Part shown: one piece after another, positions 17,413 through 24,285 of the stretch | How positions within the stretch are numbered: the stretch's first letter is position 1 | Layout: each line of letters starts with the position of its first letter | Assembly (NCBI RefSeq): GCF_046533115.1 | Contig: NZ_JAJQRC010000001.1 | Span: forward strand, 259,163-323,162 | Source of the DNA: JAIRMO01 sp046533115 | GTDB lineage: Bacteria > Spirochaetota > Spirochaetia > Treponematales > Breznakiellaceae | Direction of reading: 5' to 3' | Length of the DNA stretch: 64,000 nucleotides | Translations under genes and position numbers: made by a program | Notes under the pieces: generated by a model | Databases searched by the model: none | What the model was told of the DNA's origin: nothing | Seen by the model: only the letters and a program-made list of their open reading frames with translations

Positions 17413-19866
17413 CTATACTAAGGTCCGGGCGATCCGAACAATATCGGCGAAGATCCCCCCGGCAGTTACCTGGGCCCCCGCGCCGGGGCCCTTTATTACC
17501 ATGGGAAGGGCCGTATACCGATCCGTGGTGATCACCACAATATTGTCCGAATCGACCAGGGAACGAAAGGGACTGCCCTCGGGCTCGGCCCGGAGGGAAA
17601 GCCGGGCGGAACCTTCTTCTATATTTGCCACATACCGCAGGACCTTACCCTGGGTAGCCGCTTCGGCCCGGCGCTGTTCAAAGAGCCGGTCGGCTTTTTC
17701 CAGTTCCGTGAAAAATTCTTCCACCCCGGAGGCTTCAAAACACGCCGGGGGCAGGATGGGTTCGATGGAAACCGCGGAAAATTCCAGGGACATATCACAT
17801 TCCCGGGCCAGGATCAGGGCTTTCCGGGCGGCATCCATGGCGTTAAGATCATCCCGGGGATCCGGTTCGGTATAGCCCTTGGCTTTTGCTTCCCGGACCA
17901 AGGCGGAGAAGGGTTTGGACCCGTCAAAGTTATTGAAGATAAAACTCAAGGTACCCGACAGAACCGCTTCGATCCGCCGGACCTTGTCCCCGGAAACCGC
18001 CAGATCCCGCAGGGTCGAAATGACCGGAAGGCCCGCGCAGACCGTGGTCTCATACAGATAGGGGATGCCCCGATCCCGGGAATAGCCGGTAAGGACCTTA
18101 TAATAATCCAGGGTGCCGGAAACTCCCCGTTTATTGGGGGTGATCACGGGAATTGATGACCGCAGGATCTCGGCGTGCCGGGAAGCAATTTCATCACTGG
18201 CGGTACAATCGCAAAAAGCCGTATTGGGCAGGTTAAAGGCCTTCATCTTTTCCAAAAAAAAGGATAAATCAAAGGCTTCGGCCCCATCCAGGAGGGTTTT
18301 GGCCTTTCCCGGATCGATCCCTTCGGTATTAAAAAACATCTTCCGGGAATTGGCAATCCCCACCAGGTTGATACGGATCTGATGTTCATCGGCGAGGATT
18401 TCCCGGTGGACCGCGATTTGTTCCACTAAGGTTCCCCCGATAAGCCCGGTCCCCATGATGAAGAGGTTCACCGAACGGACCCCGGAAAGGAAAAAAGCCT
18501 CATGGATGGCGTTGAGGGCCTTGGCTTCATCCTGCCGGGATACTACGGTCGAAATGTTGAGTTCCGATGAACCCTGGGCAATGGCGATAACATTAACCCC
18601 ATTTCTTCCCAGGGCATGAAAGACCTTTCCGGAAATTCCCGAAGTATTTTTCATCCGGGAACCTACCACGGCAATTATGGAAAGATCCTGCTCCACCACC
18701 GGCGGTTCAATAATCATGGAGGATATTTCCCAGGTAAGCTCATCTTTTATGGCTACCGAAGCGGCCTTTCCGTCCTGGGGCAGCACCGCAAAACAGATGG
18801 AATATTCGCTGGACCCTTGCGAGATGAGGATAATATTTATCTTTCGTTTTGCCAGGGCCCCGAAAAGACGGGAAGAAAACCCGGCAACCCCCGCCATACC
18901 GGAACCTTGCACCCTGACCAGGGCTACGTTTCCGATGGAACTGATCCCCCGGATGGGAAAGGGGCTGGGCTCCACTTCGTCCCGTATGATTGTTCCGGTT
19001 CCGGTAGGATTAAAGGTATTCCGGATTCTGATGGGAATACCCTTTTCCAGGGCCGGCCGTATGGTGGGAGGATGCAGAACCTTAGCGCCAAAATGGGAAA
19101 GCTCCATGGCTTCCACATAGGATATCTCTTCAATGGTAAAGGCGTTTTTTACCAGCCGGGGATCTGCGGTAAGAATACCGTCCACATCGGTCCATATTTC
19201 CACCATGTCGGCGTCTAGGGCGGCGCCAAAAATGGCCGCGGACAGGTCCGAACCGCCCCGTCCTAAGGTGGTGGTATGCCCCTCGGCGCTGGCCCCGATA
19301 AAACCGGTGGCTATTTGCAGGGCAGGCCTTTTTGCCAGGGCTGATTTGATATTAAAAAAACTTTCCCCCAAGAGAAAACGGGCGGACCCGTATTGCTCAT
19401 CGGTGGTTATGAGGGTACGGGTATCAAGGTAATCAGAAGGAATCCCCGAAACCGTACATATCCGGGCAATCAAAGGCGCCGAAAGCCGTTCCCCAAAGCT
19501 CATAATCGTATCAAGGATCCGGGGAGAAAGTTCCCTGAGGATCATCACGCCATCCAAAATACGGTTCAGATCGGCAAAACAGGTATGGGTATACTTGTCC
19601 GCCTCCTCACGGATATCGCCTGTAAGAAAAAGAGCGCTCATATCCAGATGCCGCTTTCGCATGGTTTCTATGGTGATGGTATAGGTATTATCCCCCCGGG
19701 CGGCCTTTTCGGCAATCTCGATTAACTCGTTGGTTACACCGGAAAAAGCGGAAACCACCACCACCCGGACTTTACCGGAATGTTCATCATCCTTTAAAAT
19801 CTCGATAAGTTTGCCTATCGCATCGGGGGAACCAACCGAGGTACCTCCGAATTTTAAAACGAGCAT
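17413..19866 (-). CDS. thrA: Bifunctional aspartokinase / homoserine dehydrogenase
   Basis: 817 residues. Aspartokinase domain at about 1-290 (LKFGGTSVG, GFIGA-AEGHTTTLGRGGSDLSAA), two ACT regulatory repeats at about 310-455, then homoserine dehydrogenase from about 470 (MGTGLIGGTLVEQ nucleotide fold, FCDCTASDEIA, GTLSFIFNNFDG, KGYTEPDPRDDLNAMDAARKALIL). It catalyses the first and third steps of the threonine/methionine branch. The ATG at 19866 has GGGAG upstream and begins at the conserved kinase strand. Length matches ThrA/MetL. Feedback by threonine is usual for such enzymes but not provable here. Confidence 0.96.
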   Translation of the reverse strand: MLVLKFGGTSVGSPDAIGKLIEILKDDEHSGKVRVVVVSAFSGVTNELIEIAEKAARGDNTYTITIETMRKRHLDMSALFLTGDIREEADKYTHTCFADLNRILDGVMILRELSPRILDTIMSFGERLSAPLIARICTVSGIPSDYLDTRTLITTDEQYGSARFLLGESFFNIKSALAKRPALQIATGFIGASAEGHTTTLGRGGSDLSAAIFGAALDADMVEIWTDVDGILTADPRLVKNAFTIEEISYVEAMELSHFGAKVLHPPTIRPALEKGIPIRIRNTFNPTGTGTIIRDEVEPSPFPIRGISSIGNVALVRVQGSGMAGVAGFSSRLFGALAKRKINIILISQGSSEYSICFAVLPQDGKAASVAIKDELTWEISSMIIEPPVVEQDLSIIAVVGSRMKNTSGISGKVFHALGRNGVNVIAIAQGSSELNISTVVSRQDEAKALNAIHEAFFLSGVRSVNLFIMGTGLIGGTLVEQIAVHREILADEHQIRINLVGIANSRKMFFNTEGIDPGKAKTLLDGAEAFDLSFFLEKMKAFNLPNTAFCDCTASDEIASRHAEILRSSIPVITPNKRGVSGTLDYYKVLTGYSRDRGIPYLYETTVCAGLPVISTLRDLAVSGDKVRRIEAVLSGTLSFIFNNFDGSKPFSALVREAKAKGYTEPDPRDDLNAMDAARKALILARECDMSLEFSAVSIEPILPPACFEASGVEEFFTELEKADRLFEQRRAEAATQGKVLRYVANIEEGSARLSLRAEPEGSPFRSLVDSDNIVVITTDRYTALPMVIKGPGAGAQVTAGGIFADIVRIARTLV

Positions 19867-19966
19867 ATAATCTCCCTTGACATGATCAACATAATTGATA
19901 GCCCTTTTCAACCGATTTATCAAGATGGGAGCATTCTGTAAAGCAGGGGACCATCAAATCCCATCC

Positions 19967-19995
19967 TTGACATTGCTCATCAATTTTTGTATGGT
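19967..19995 (+). promoter_or_regulatory. Promoter of tRNA-Glu
   Basis: TTGACA (19967-19972), a 17-base spacer and TATGGT (19990-19995) place transcription start a few bases before the tRNA 5' end at 20012. It is the only strong promoter-like match in the thrA-tRNA gap. Confidence 0.65.
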
Positions 19996-20011
19996 ACTTT
20001 TAATTGTTTTT

Positions 20012-20083
20012 GTCTCCTTCGTCTAGTGGTTAGGACATCGGGTTTTCATCCCGACAACGGGGGTTCGACTCCCCCAGGAGATG
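20012..20083 (+). tRNA. tRNA-Glu (anticodon TTC)
   Basis: Full cloverleaf: acceptor GTCTCCT/AGGAGAT (one G-T pair), D arm with AGTGGTTAGGA, anticodon stem TCGGG/CCCGA around loop TTTTCAT with anticodon TTC, and T arm GGGGGTTCGACTCCCCC. CCA is not encoded. Its 3' end and terminator are duplicated downstream and mark the edge of an accessory island. Confidence 0.96.
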
Positions 20084-20157
20084 GGAAAAACCGCCCCTAG
20101 GGCGGTTTTTTTATGGGTTTTGTTGCTATCGGGGAGTCGAAACGGAGCGATCCGCGG
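20066..20157 (+). repeat. Repeat copy A: tRNA-Glu 3' end plus terminator
   Basis: First 92-base copy of a direct repeat. It consists of the last 18 tRNA bases (CGACTCCCCCAGGAGATG), the terminator hairpin AAAAACCGCCC...GGGCGGTTTTT, and a tail that contains GGGGAGTCG, the reverse complement of the tRNA T-arm sequence. It ends at TCCGCGG. Copy B is at 20262-20353 and a shorter degenerate copy C at 22453-22498. The arrangement is typical of integration at a tRNA 3' end. Confidence 0.8.
20086..20112 (+). terminator. Rho-independent terminator after tRNA-Glu
   Basis: Stem AAAAACCGCCC / GGGCGGTTTTT with a 3-base loop followed by a T-run, starting 3 bases after the tRNA. Confidence 0.88.
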
Positions 20158-20261
20158 ATCAGGCCAAGGCGAAAGCCTTGCGGGAGAGCGGCGGCGCACG
20201 GAAGCGCCGGGATTGCGGAGACGGCCTTCGGGCCCGAAACAGGATGTTGCGGGCCGGAAGG
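20158..20261. other. GC-rich segment with three tetraloop-type hairpins
   Basis: It lies between repeat copies A and B. Hairpins: CAAGGC-GAAA-GCCTTG (20165-20180), CGGCGC-ACGGAA-GCGCCG (20192-20209) and GGCC-TTCG-GGCC (20223-20234). GNRA and UUCG loops favour a folded RNA or a structured single-stranded DNA, but no RNA family is recognised. Overlapping open frames here are low-complexity and not credible genes. Confidence 0.4.
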
Positions 20262-20353
20262 CGACTCCCCCAGGAGATGGGAAAAACCGCCCCCGGGCGG
20301 TTTTTTTATGGGTTTTGCAGGTTATCGGGGAGTCGAAACGGAGCGATCCGCGG
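20262..20353 (+). repeat. Repeat copy B: tRNA-Glu 3' end plus terminator
   Basis: Second copy of the 92-base repeat, differing from copy A at a few positions around the terminator loop and near the tail. It keeps CGACTCCCCCAGGAGATG, the full terminator (20282-20307) and the inverted GGGGAGTCG. No tRNA body precedes it, as expected for an attachment-site duplicate. It forms the left border of the toxin-antitoxin block. Confidence 0.8.
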
Positions 20354-20355
20354 CC

Positions 20356-20760
20356 TCAAGAAGCGGCATGCTCCCGTTCATAGATTGCGGTTAAGGAATC
20401 TTGTAGCACCTGGGAAAAATTAATATGCTTCCTTTCCGCAAAAGTATTGAGCCAGGCGGGTATGGTTAGGTTTTTCCGCACCGCCTTGTTGCCGTACTTT
20501 TCCGTATAGGCGTCTATATCCAGTACCAGAATACTGACAAAGCCCCCTGATTCGGGATGGATCGCTTCAATGGGGCTTGCCTTGGGAATGGGCTTGCCGT
20601 CCTCAAGTTCGGTAAGTACCCAGCCGGAAGCGGCATCGGTTCCCATGATGATAGCTTCGGCGAGAGAGGCCCCGCCGCTTACGCAGCCGGGAAGATCGGG
20701 AACCTCTACGGCATAGCCGCCTTCACCTTCATAGAAAATTGCGGGATATGTAAGTTTCAT
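20356..20760 (-). CDS. hicB: HicB-family antitoxin
   Basis: 134 residues. The N-terminal partial RNase H-like fold shows YPAIFYEGEGGYAVEVPDLPGCVSGGASLAEA, and a C-terminal ribbon-helix-helix-like DNA-binding tail is present (IPAWLNTFAERKHINFSQVLQDSL). It should neutralise HicA and repress the pair. Its start overlaps the hicA stop by one base, and hicA is upstream, the usual order. It ends three bases from repeat copy B. Confidence 0.93.
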   Translation of the reverse strand: MKLTYPAIFYEGEGGYAVEVPDLPGCVSGGASLAEAIIMGTDAASGWVLTELEDGKPIPKASPIEAIHPESGGFVSILVLDIDAYTEKYGNKAVRKNLTIPAWLNTFAERKHINFSQVLQDSLTAIYEREHAAS

Positions 20761-20948
20761 TATTTGCCCCCTATTCCTGCTTGTTTCAGGATAAATCTGA
20801 TAATCACCGGCGCAATATCCCCGGAATGATACGGGATCGTTACCTTGCCCAGCTTTTTCGGGTGGATGTATTGATGATGGGAACCTTTAATGGTTTTCAA
20901 GGTCCAGCCATCGTTCAAAACCATCCTTTCAATTTCCTGAAACTTCAT
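20760..20948 (-). CDS. hicA: HicA-family mRNA interferase toxin
   Basis: 62 residues, normal for HicA. The dsRBD-like fold has EIERMVLNDGWTLKTIKGSHHQYIHP with the catalytic His in GSHH, then VTIPYHSGDIAPVIIRFILKQAGI. It cleaves mRNA when free of HicB. It overlaps hicB by one base. A palindrome-like GCATACGCATTATGCGTATAA at about 20956-20976, just upstream of its start, is a good operator candidate for autoregulation. Confidence 0.93.
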   Translation of the reverse strand: MKFQEIERMVLNDGWTLKTIKGSHHQYIHPKKLGKVTIPYHSGDIAPVIIRFILKQAGIGGK

Positions 20949-20955
20949 ATTCTAA

Positions 20956-20976
20956 GCATACGCATTATGCGTATAA
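20956..20976. promoter_or_regulatory. Candidate hicAB operator
   Basis: The palindromic ATACGCATTATGCGTAT, with an ATACGCAT half and its reverse complement ATGCGTAT, sits within 30 bases upstream of hicA on the minus strand, where a HicB autorepressor would bind. Confidence 0.5.
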
Positions 20977-20990
20977 ATAACAAGAGGTTT

Positions 20991-21112
20991 TTAGAATGTT
21001 TTTACCGGTCCGGGGGATACCTCCACGTTATATACCTGTTCCAAATGGCTCTGGATATCCCGGTTGGTCATCCCATAGGCATACTTCTGGTGCTTTCTGA
21101 CCACAGACAACT
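20991..21112 (-). pseudogene. IS256-type transposase fragment
   Basis: Reading the minus strand in the frame that ends at 20991 gives V-V-R-K-H-Q-K, then YGMTNRDIQSHLEQVYNVEV followed by SP, then a stop. The GMTxRDIQxHLEExYxVxVSP string is a hallmark of IS256-family (Mutator-like) transposases. Only about 35 residues survive out of roughly 400; two stops precede them, so this is a remnant. It adjoins the cut-off end of a second HicB and may mark the event that truncated it. Confidence 0.7.
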
Positions 21113-21202
21113 ACTAGGACGCGGTATTGAAGGCCGTCAACCTTGGCAGTGATACCGATACCACAGCGGCGGTAACGGGGGGTAACGAACAGCTTGAGGT
21201 AA

Positions 21203-21400
21203 TCAAAGAGGCCCAGCCGGGAAATTGACTTTGGGCGCATAACAGTGTCCTTTACCGGCCTCCAGACAACCGTCAAGGGCTTCCTTTGCCATTGCCAGGG
21301 CTTCTTCATGGGAAAACCCACAGGTAACGATATTGGTCATATCGGGAAATTGAGCTATATATTCATCCCCGTCTTTCTCGATGGTGCAGTAGTAGGTCAT
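21203..21400 (-). pseudogene. Truncated HicB-like antitoxin
   Basis: 65 residues matching the N-terminal HicB domain (MTYYCTIEKDGDEYIAQFPD, then EEALAMAKEALDGCLEAG). The sequence then runs out in PAGPL and stops; the expected second half with the DNA-binding tail is missing. Directly downstream is non-HicB sequence and the IS256 fragment. A short single-domain HicB could still be functional, but its toxin partner upstream is broken as well. Confidence 0.72.
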
Positions 21401-21413
21401 ATACCCCCCTATT

Positions 21414-21587
21414 CTATCCCCGCTTCTTTGAGAATTCTTTTTGCAAGATGCCCTATGTCTTTATTCCCATGAAAAGGAACCGAAACAGGACAGCAGCCGG
21501 CTTTGACAAAGACATGGTGGAAACTGTTGATTCTATCCAATGCCCATCCTACACCTTTAGCTTGTCTATAACTTCCCGTGCCGTCAT
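21414..21587 (-). pseudogene. Frameshifted HicA-like toxin
   Basis: The minus strand from the ATG at 21585-21587 reads MTAREVIDKLKV and then a stop. After a shift it continues GWALDRINSFHHVF, then PVSVPFHGNKDIGHLAKRIL and EAGIE with a stop at 21414. These are the two halves of a HicA protein with the catalytic His retained (FHH). One frameshift near 21550 has killed it. It sits 13 bases upstream of the truncated HicB, so this was a complete hicAB pair. Confidence 0.75.
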
Positions 21588-21689
21588 ATTTCTATAATTT
21601 AGTAACTTTACACGGTAAATTGTGCGAGGAAATAAAACCCGGTCGGGGTAAGAAATGCCTCTTTTTTGTTGAGATATTCCGCTGCTTTC

Positions 21690-21977
21690 TTATGGCGAAG
21701 TAATGCGTATACCGAACCCCAAAGAAGACAGAACCTTCAGGATTGTCCCAAAGGAGGGATTGCCGCCCGGTGAGAGGGACTTATAGAGACTTTCCCGGCC
21801 TCGGCCGGCATCATCGGCAATCTTCGACATACCACGGGCACGGGCAACGTCCCCGATTGCGGTAACGATAAGATCGGGATCACCGCTCTTGAAAATATCA
21901 TCCAGATAGGCGGTTATTTGTTCCTCCGTTTCCAGATATTCCGCCGGATCCCATACGGTTGTTTTGATTGGTTTCAT
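21690..21977 (-). CDS. HigA-like addiction module antidote
   Basis: 95 residues of the TIGR02684 type. The N-terminal TVWDPAEYLETEEQITAYLDDIF is followed by a helix-turn-helix core, GDVARARGMSKIADDAGRGRESLYKSLS, and a C-terminal PSFGTILKVLSSLGFGIRI. It binds the toxin and probably the promoter. It starts 2 bases after the toxin stop. Second toxin-antitoxin pair of the island; it appears intact. Confidence 0.9.
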   Translation of the reverse strand: MKPIKTTVWDPAEYLETEEQITAYLDDIFKSGDPDLIVTAIGDVARARGMSKIADDAGRGRESLYKSLSPGGNPSFGTILKVLSSLGFGIRITSP

Positions 21978-21979
21978 GC

Positions 21980-22279
21980 TTATACCTCCTCAAGATTTTG
22001 AATAATCTGTTTTGCGGCTTCTATATCCCTGCTCTGGGTTGACTTGTCGCCACCGCAAAGCAGAACAATCATTTCTTGCCCCCGCTGAGTGAAGTACACC
22101 CGGAAACCGGGGCCGTAATCGATACGCAATTCAGAGACACCATCCCCTACCGGCTTGCTGTCGCCAAAGTTGCCAGCCGAAATACGGCGGATACGGGCGT
22201 TGATAATCGCCTGTGTTACCTGGTCTTGTAAACTCCGTATCCAGGTTTTGAATTGTCCTGTTTCCCGTATCGTTATCAT
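21980..22279 (-). CDS. RelE/HigB-like addiction module toxin
   Basis: 99 residues, TIGR02683 type. FKTWIRSLQDQVTQAIINARIRRI, GDSKPVGDGVSELRIDYGPGFRVYF and GGDKSTQSRDIEAAK are characteristic. It is a predicted ribosome-dependent mRNA interferase. The gene order toxin-antitoxin with a 2-base gap matches the family. No mutation of conserved positions is obvious. Confidence 0.9.
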   Translation of the reverse strand: MITIRETGQFKTWIRSLQDQVTQAIINARIRRISAGNFGDSKPVGDGVSELRIDYGPGFRVYFTQRGQEMIVLLCGGDKSTQSRDIEAAKQIIQNLEEV

Positions 22280-22529
22280 ATCTTCATTGTATCCTATGGA
22301 ATACTAAAGTCAATGGTTTTTTTCAGGGTTTTCCGGGGTATGGGAGGCCATATGGGGGGCCAGTCCAGGGCTTCTTTATGGGGGACTATAAACCCCTTCG
22401 CAATGAATCAATGCTTGCAAAAGCACTTTACAAGCCAAAAAACATCATATGCGGAAGGCGACGCACCTAGGAGATGAAAAAACCGCCCCCGGGCGGTTGA
22501 ACATGGGAGATATAAGAATTGAAAACGGA
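22280..22529. other. Island edge, no clear gene
   Basis: 250 bases between the HigB-like start and the XRE gene end. A 30-codon open frame on + (22378-22470) reads MGDYKPLRNESMLAKALY and could be a gene remnant, but I cannot assign it. Repeat copy C lies at its end. Confidence 0.35.
22453..22498 (+). repeat. Repeat copy C: degenerate tRNA-Glu 3' end plus hairpin
   Basis: GGAAGGCGACGCACCTAGGAG then AT and AAAAAACCGCCCCCGGGCGGTT, aligned with copy B (GGAAGGCGACTCCCCCAGGAG). A few bases of the tRNA part and the T-run after the hairpin differ. Together with copy B it brackets the two-kilobase toxin-antitoxin block. Confidence 0.7.
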
Positions 22530-22877
22530 TTATTCTAAATTACTTTGTTTCTTATATTGTTTTAATAGTAGGCTTGACTGTTCAATTAAACAATCTTGTA
22601 GCCATTCGGGAAGTTGAGTATATATTTCAATAAGTCTTTCACGTCTAATATCGGGCGGCGGCGAATTGAAAATCTCTCCGTTCCCGGTTTTAATCCATTC
22701 TTTGTTGACATTGAATTGAGTTGATATGAGTTGCATTATCCTGTCGTTTAATTTTTTCTTTCCCAGTTCAATGTCGCCGTAGAAACTTTGGGTTATATAT
22801 ATTCGTTTGGAAAATTCCCTTTGGGACATACCTAATGACGTTCTAATCTGCTTTAACCGTTCATTTACGGTGTCCAT
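22530..22877 (-). CDS. XRE-family phage-repressor-like regulator, copy 1
   Basis: 115 residues. Helix-turn-helix at about 6-60 (RLKQIRTSLGMSQREFSKRI, then ITQSFYGDIELGKKK), then FNVNKEWIKTGNGEIF as in many phage-type repressors, and a helical tail (LPEWLQDCLIEQSSLLLKQYKK). The ATG at 22877 aligns with copy 2 at 24750; a TTG 36 bases earlier is not needed. It is divergent from a 53-residue gene at 23136. Copy 2 is more than half identical without gaps by eye. Confidence 0.88.
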   Translation of the reverse strand: MDTVNERLKQIRTSLGMSQREFSKRIYITQSFYGDIELGKKKLNDRIMQLISTQFNVNKEWIKTGNGEIFNSPPPDIRRERLIEIYTQLPEWLQDCLIEQSSLLLKQYKKQSNLE

Positions 22878-23003
22878 GACTTTAATAATAACAGACCATG
22901 AGGAATTACTCAATGACAGGATTTGACCAAAAATGTATGAAAAAGTAGACGATTTCTGTTTCTGATAACTATCAAAAAGAATATTTTTTTGTGGATAACT
23001 CTA

Positions 23004-23046
23004 TTGACAGACCTCTTAGATGTCTATACTATGACAGCATAGAGGT
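23004..23046 (+). promoter_or_regulatory. Promoter with overlapping operator dyad
   Basis: TTGACA at 23004-23009 and TACTAT at 23027-23032 (17-base spacer; TATACT at 23025 also fits). An imperfect 14-bp dyad ACCTCTTAGATGTC / GACAGCATAGAGGT (23011-23024 and 23033-23046) straddles the -10. A repressor bound there would block the start. The XRE protein encoded just to the left is the obvious candidate. Confidence 0.65.
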
Positions 23047-23135
23047 TTTTTTGAAAAGGGGGTAAATTTTGAACAATTTGAGGATTTTTTTTATATAATA
23101 TCCGACCCCGAAAAAAGACTAGGGAGGAGTAGTCT

Positions 23136-23297
23136 ATGACAGACAGAATTGAAGTTCTTCTGAAGAATTACGACCAAATGACTGACGAAGGGAAGGACGA
23201 ACTATTGAGTATCGGGGAAAGGTATCTAAGAGATGTTGACCAGTTAGAAAATGATAAATTGAAGTTTGAGAATGGGAATATAAAAATATCAGGTTAA
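23136..23297 (+). CDS. Small protein divergent from XRE copy 1
   Basis: 53 residues, not similar to a known enzyme. It begins MTDRIEVLLKNYDQMTDEGK and is mostly charged and helical. The segment YDQMTDEGKDELLSIGERYL resembles the helical tail found after the HTH in many XRE regulators (Y-L---GK--L-----L). It has a strong ribosome site (AGGGAGGAG, 6 bases before ATG) and a promoter with operator upstream. A small protein in the mirror module at 24286 carries a related segment. Confidence 0.75.
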   Translation: MTDRIEVLLKNYDQMTDEGKDELLSIGERYLRDVDQLENDKLKFENGNIKISG

Positions 23298-23298
23298 G

Positions 23299-23327
23299 TA
23301 AACTTTTCGTATGAGAGTTTGAAAATA
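23299..23327 (+). repeat. Inverted-repeat partner 1 (TAAACTTTTCGTATGAGAG)
   Basis: 29 bases that recur as the reverse complement at 24203-24230 with one base inserted and one substitution. The core AAACTTTCGTATGAGAGTTT is itself an imperfect palindrome, as for a regulator site. This copy directly follows the 53-residue gene; its partner precedes a lipoprotein gene. Confidence 0.7.
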
Positions 23328-23488
23328 GTCTGTGGAGACGTTACTACGATCGTATAGAAACCATTTCTTTTACAAGATATTTTGGTTATTTTACTCTTCC
23401 CGCAGGAGATTATACCATAGAGGTGTATGCAGTTGATTCCAAAGGCAATCAAAGCAATACCAAGAGCGTAGGTTTTGCGGTAAAATAA
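23316..23488 (+). pseudogene. C-terminal fragment of a secreted Ig-like protein
   Basis: The plus frame reads LWRRYYDRIETISFTRYFGY, then FTLPAGDYTIEVYAVDSKGN followed by QSNTKSVGFAVK and stop. The last part is typical of bacterial Ig-like or cell-surface beta-sandwich domains. No start codon or signal peptide precedes it; a stop lies in frame just upstream. A gene 5' end has therefore been lost, probably at the inverted repeat. Confidence 0.6.
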
Positions 23489-23804
23489 AACAAGTCTTAT
23501 GGGGTGGTCTCACGCCGCCCCGTAATTTGAAGTTTTGGCCTGTCATATTTTGAGCGGTTTTTCTTCCCCTTAATTTTTCTTTACGATATTTAGGGCTGGG
23601 CAAGCCGGGTAAGTTTCTCGTAATTCTATATCTGGCAAGGAATTAAGAAAACCATTTTCTATTCAAAAAGGGATATGGATTTCAGGGTTAAATTTTAGAA
23701 GGCCATTTACACAAAAAATATGACAGGCTCTACCCCGAATTGCTCCGGGGTTGTTCATTTTTTTCAAAGTATTTCAATATATTTGAAATAGTCACAAATT
23801 TCTA
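23489..23804. other. Intergenic with two hairpins
   Basis: No gene is seen. GGGGTGG...CCGCCCC at about 23499-23520 follows the Ig-like fragment. ACCCCG...CGGGGT at about 23733-23753 with a nearby T-run on + lies downstream of the convergent lipoprotein gene. Both look like terminators. Confidence 0.45.
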
Positions 23805-24167
23805 TTATTGCTTTTCAAATTCACCATACCACCAAAAACATCCTGTTCCGTTTTCAAACCGTATAGATGTTTTAGATTTGAATTCATAGGTTGTTGACCA
23901 TTTAGTACCATCGTTTACAGAAAACACGATATTGGTGTCGTCATATGTAAAACTTCCATTTTTGCTTCCATTGTCCCAAGAATATACAAATGAATCACTG
24001 GTAAATTTAATTGTAGCATTTTCCGATGATGGATTAGGATGCTTCCATGTCCCTTCGAACTTTCTTGTCTGTGAATTGGATGTTGTTCCGTTATCACATG
24101 AACCAAGCATCAAACCCAATGCCAGCAAAGTTACCAACATGACCAAAATAGTAAGTTTCTTATTCAT
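23805..24167 (-). CDS. Small lipoprotein of the island
   Basis: 120 residues. Signal peptide with a lipobox (residues 1-24, ending LMLGSC), then a polar linker and a compact domain starting KFEGTWKHPN with alternating beta strands (TIKFTSDSFVYSWDN, TTYEFKSKTSIRFENGTG). This resembles the lipocalin-like GTW lipoproteins common in Treponema. The ATG at 24167 has GAAGGAG 8 bases upstream; the earlier start at 24203 lies in the regulatory repeat. It lies between the two XRE modules and carries the palindromic repeat in its promoter region. Confidence 0.82.
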   Translation of the reverse strand: MNKKLTILVMLVTLLALGLMLGSCDNGTTSNSQTRKFEGTWKHPNPSSENATIKFTSDSFVYSWDNGSKNGSFTYDDTNIVFSVNDGTKWSTTYEFKSKTSIRFENGTGCFWWYGEFEKQ

Positions 24168-24202
24168 GATAGAAACTCCTTCGCGTTTTATGTCCGTCGA
24201 CA

Positions 24203-24230
24203 TATTTTTAAACTCTCATACGAAAGTTTA
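24203..24230 (-). repeat. Inverted-repeat partner 2 upstream of lipoprotein
   Basis: Reverse complement of the 23299-23327 element. It lies 36-63 bases upstream of the lipoprotein start. A second dyad, ACTTGA-CTTATA-TCAAGT, lies further upstream at 24259-24276. Both are candidate binding sites for the island's XRE proteins. Confidence 0.65.
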
Positions 24231-24285
24231 ATTTAAAAATACTTCAGTTATGCTTGAACTTGACTTATATCAAGTAAATGAAATG

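Noticed and set aside
20081..20423. Three overlapping plus-strand open frames of 80-100 codons
   Set aside because: They run through the duplicated tRNA end, the terminators and the GC-rich hairpins; composition is Arg/Gly/Pro-rich and no family-like sequence is seen.
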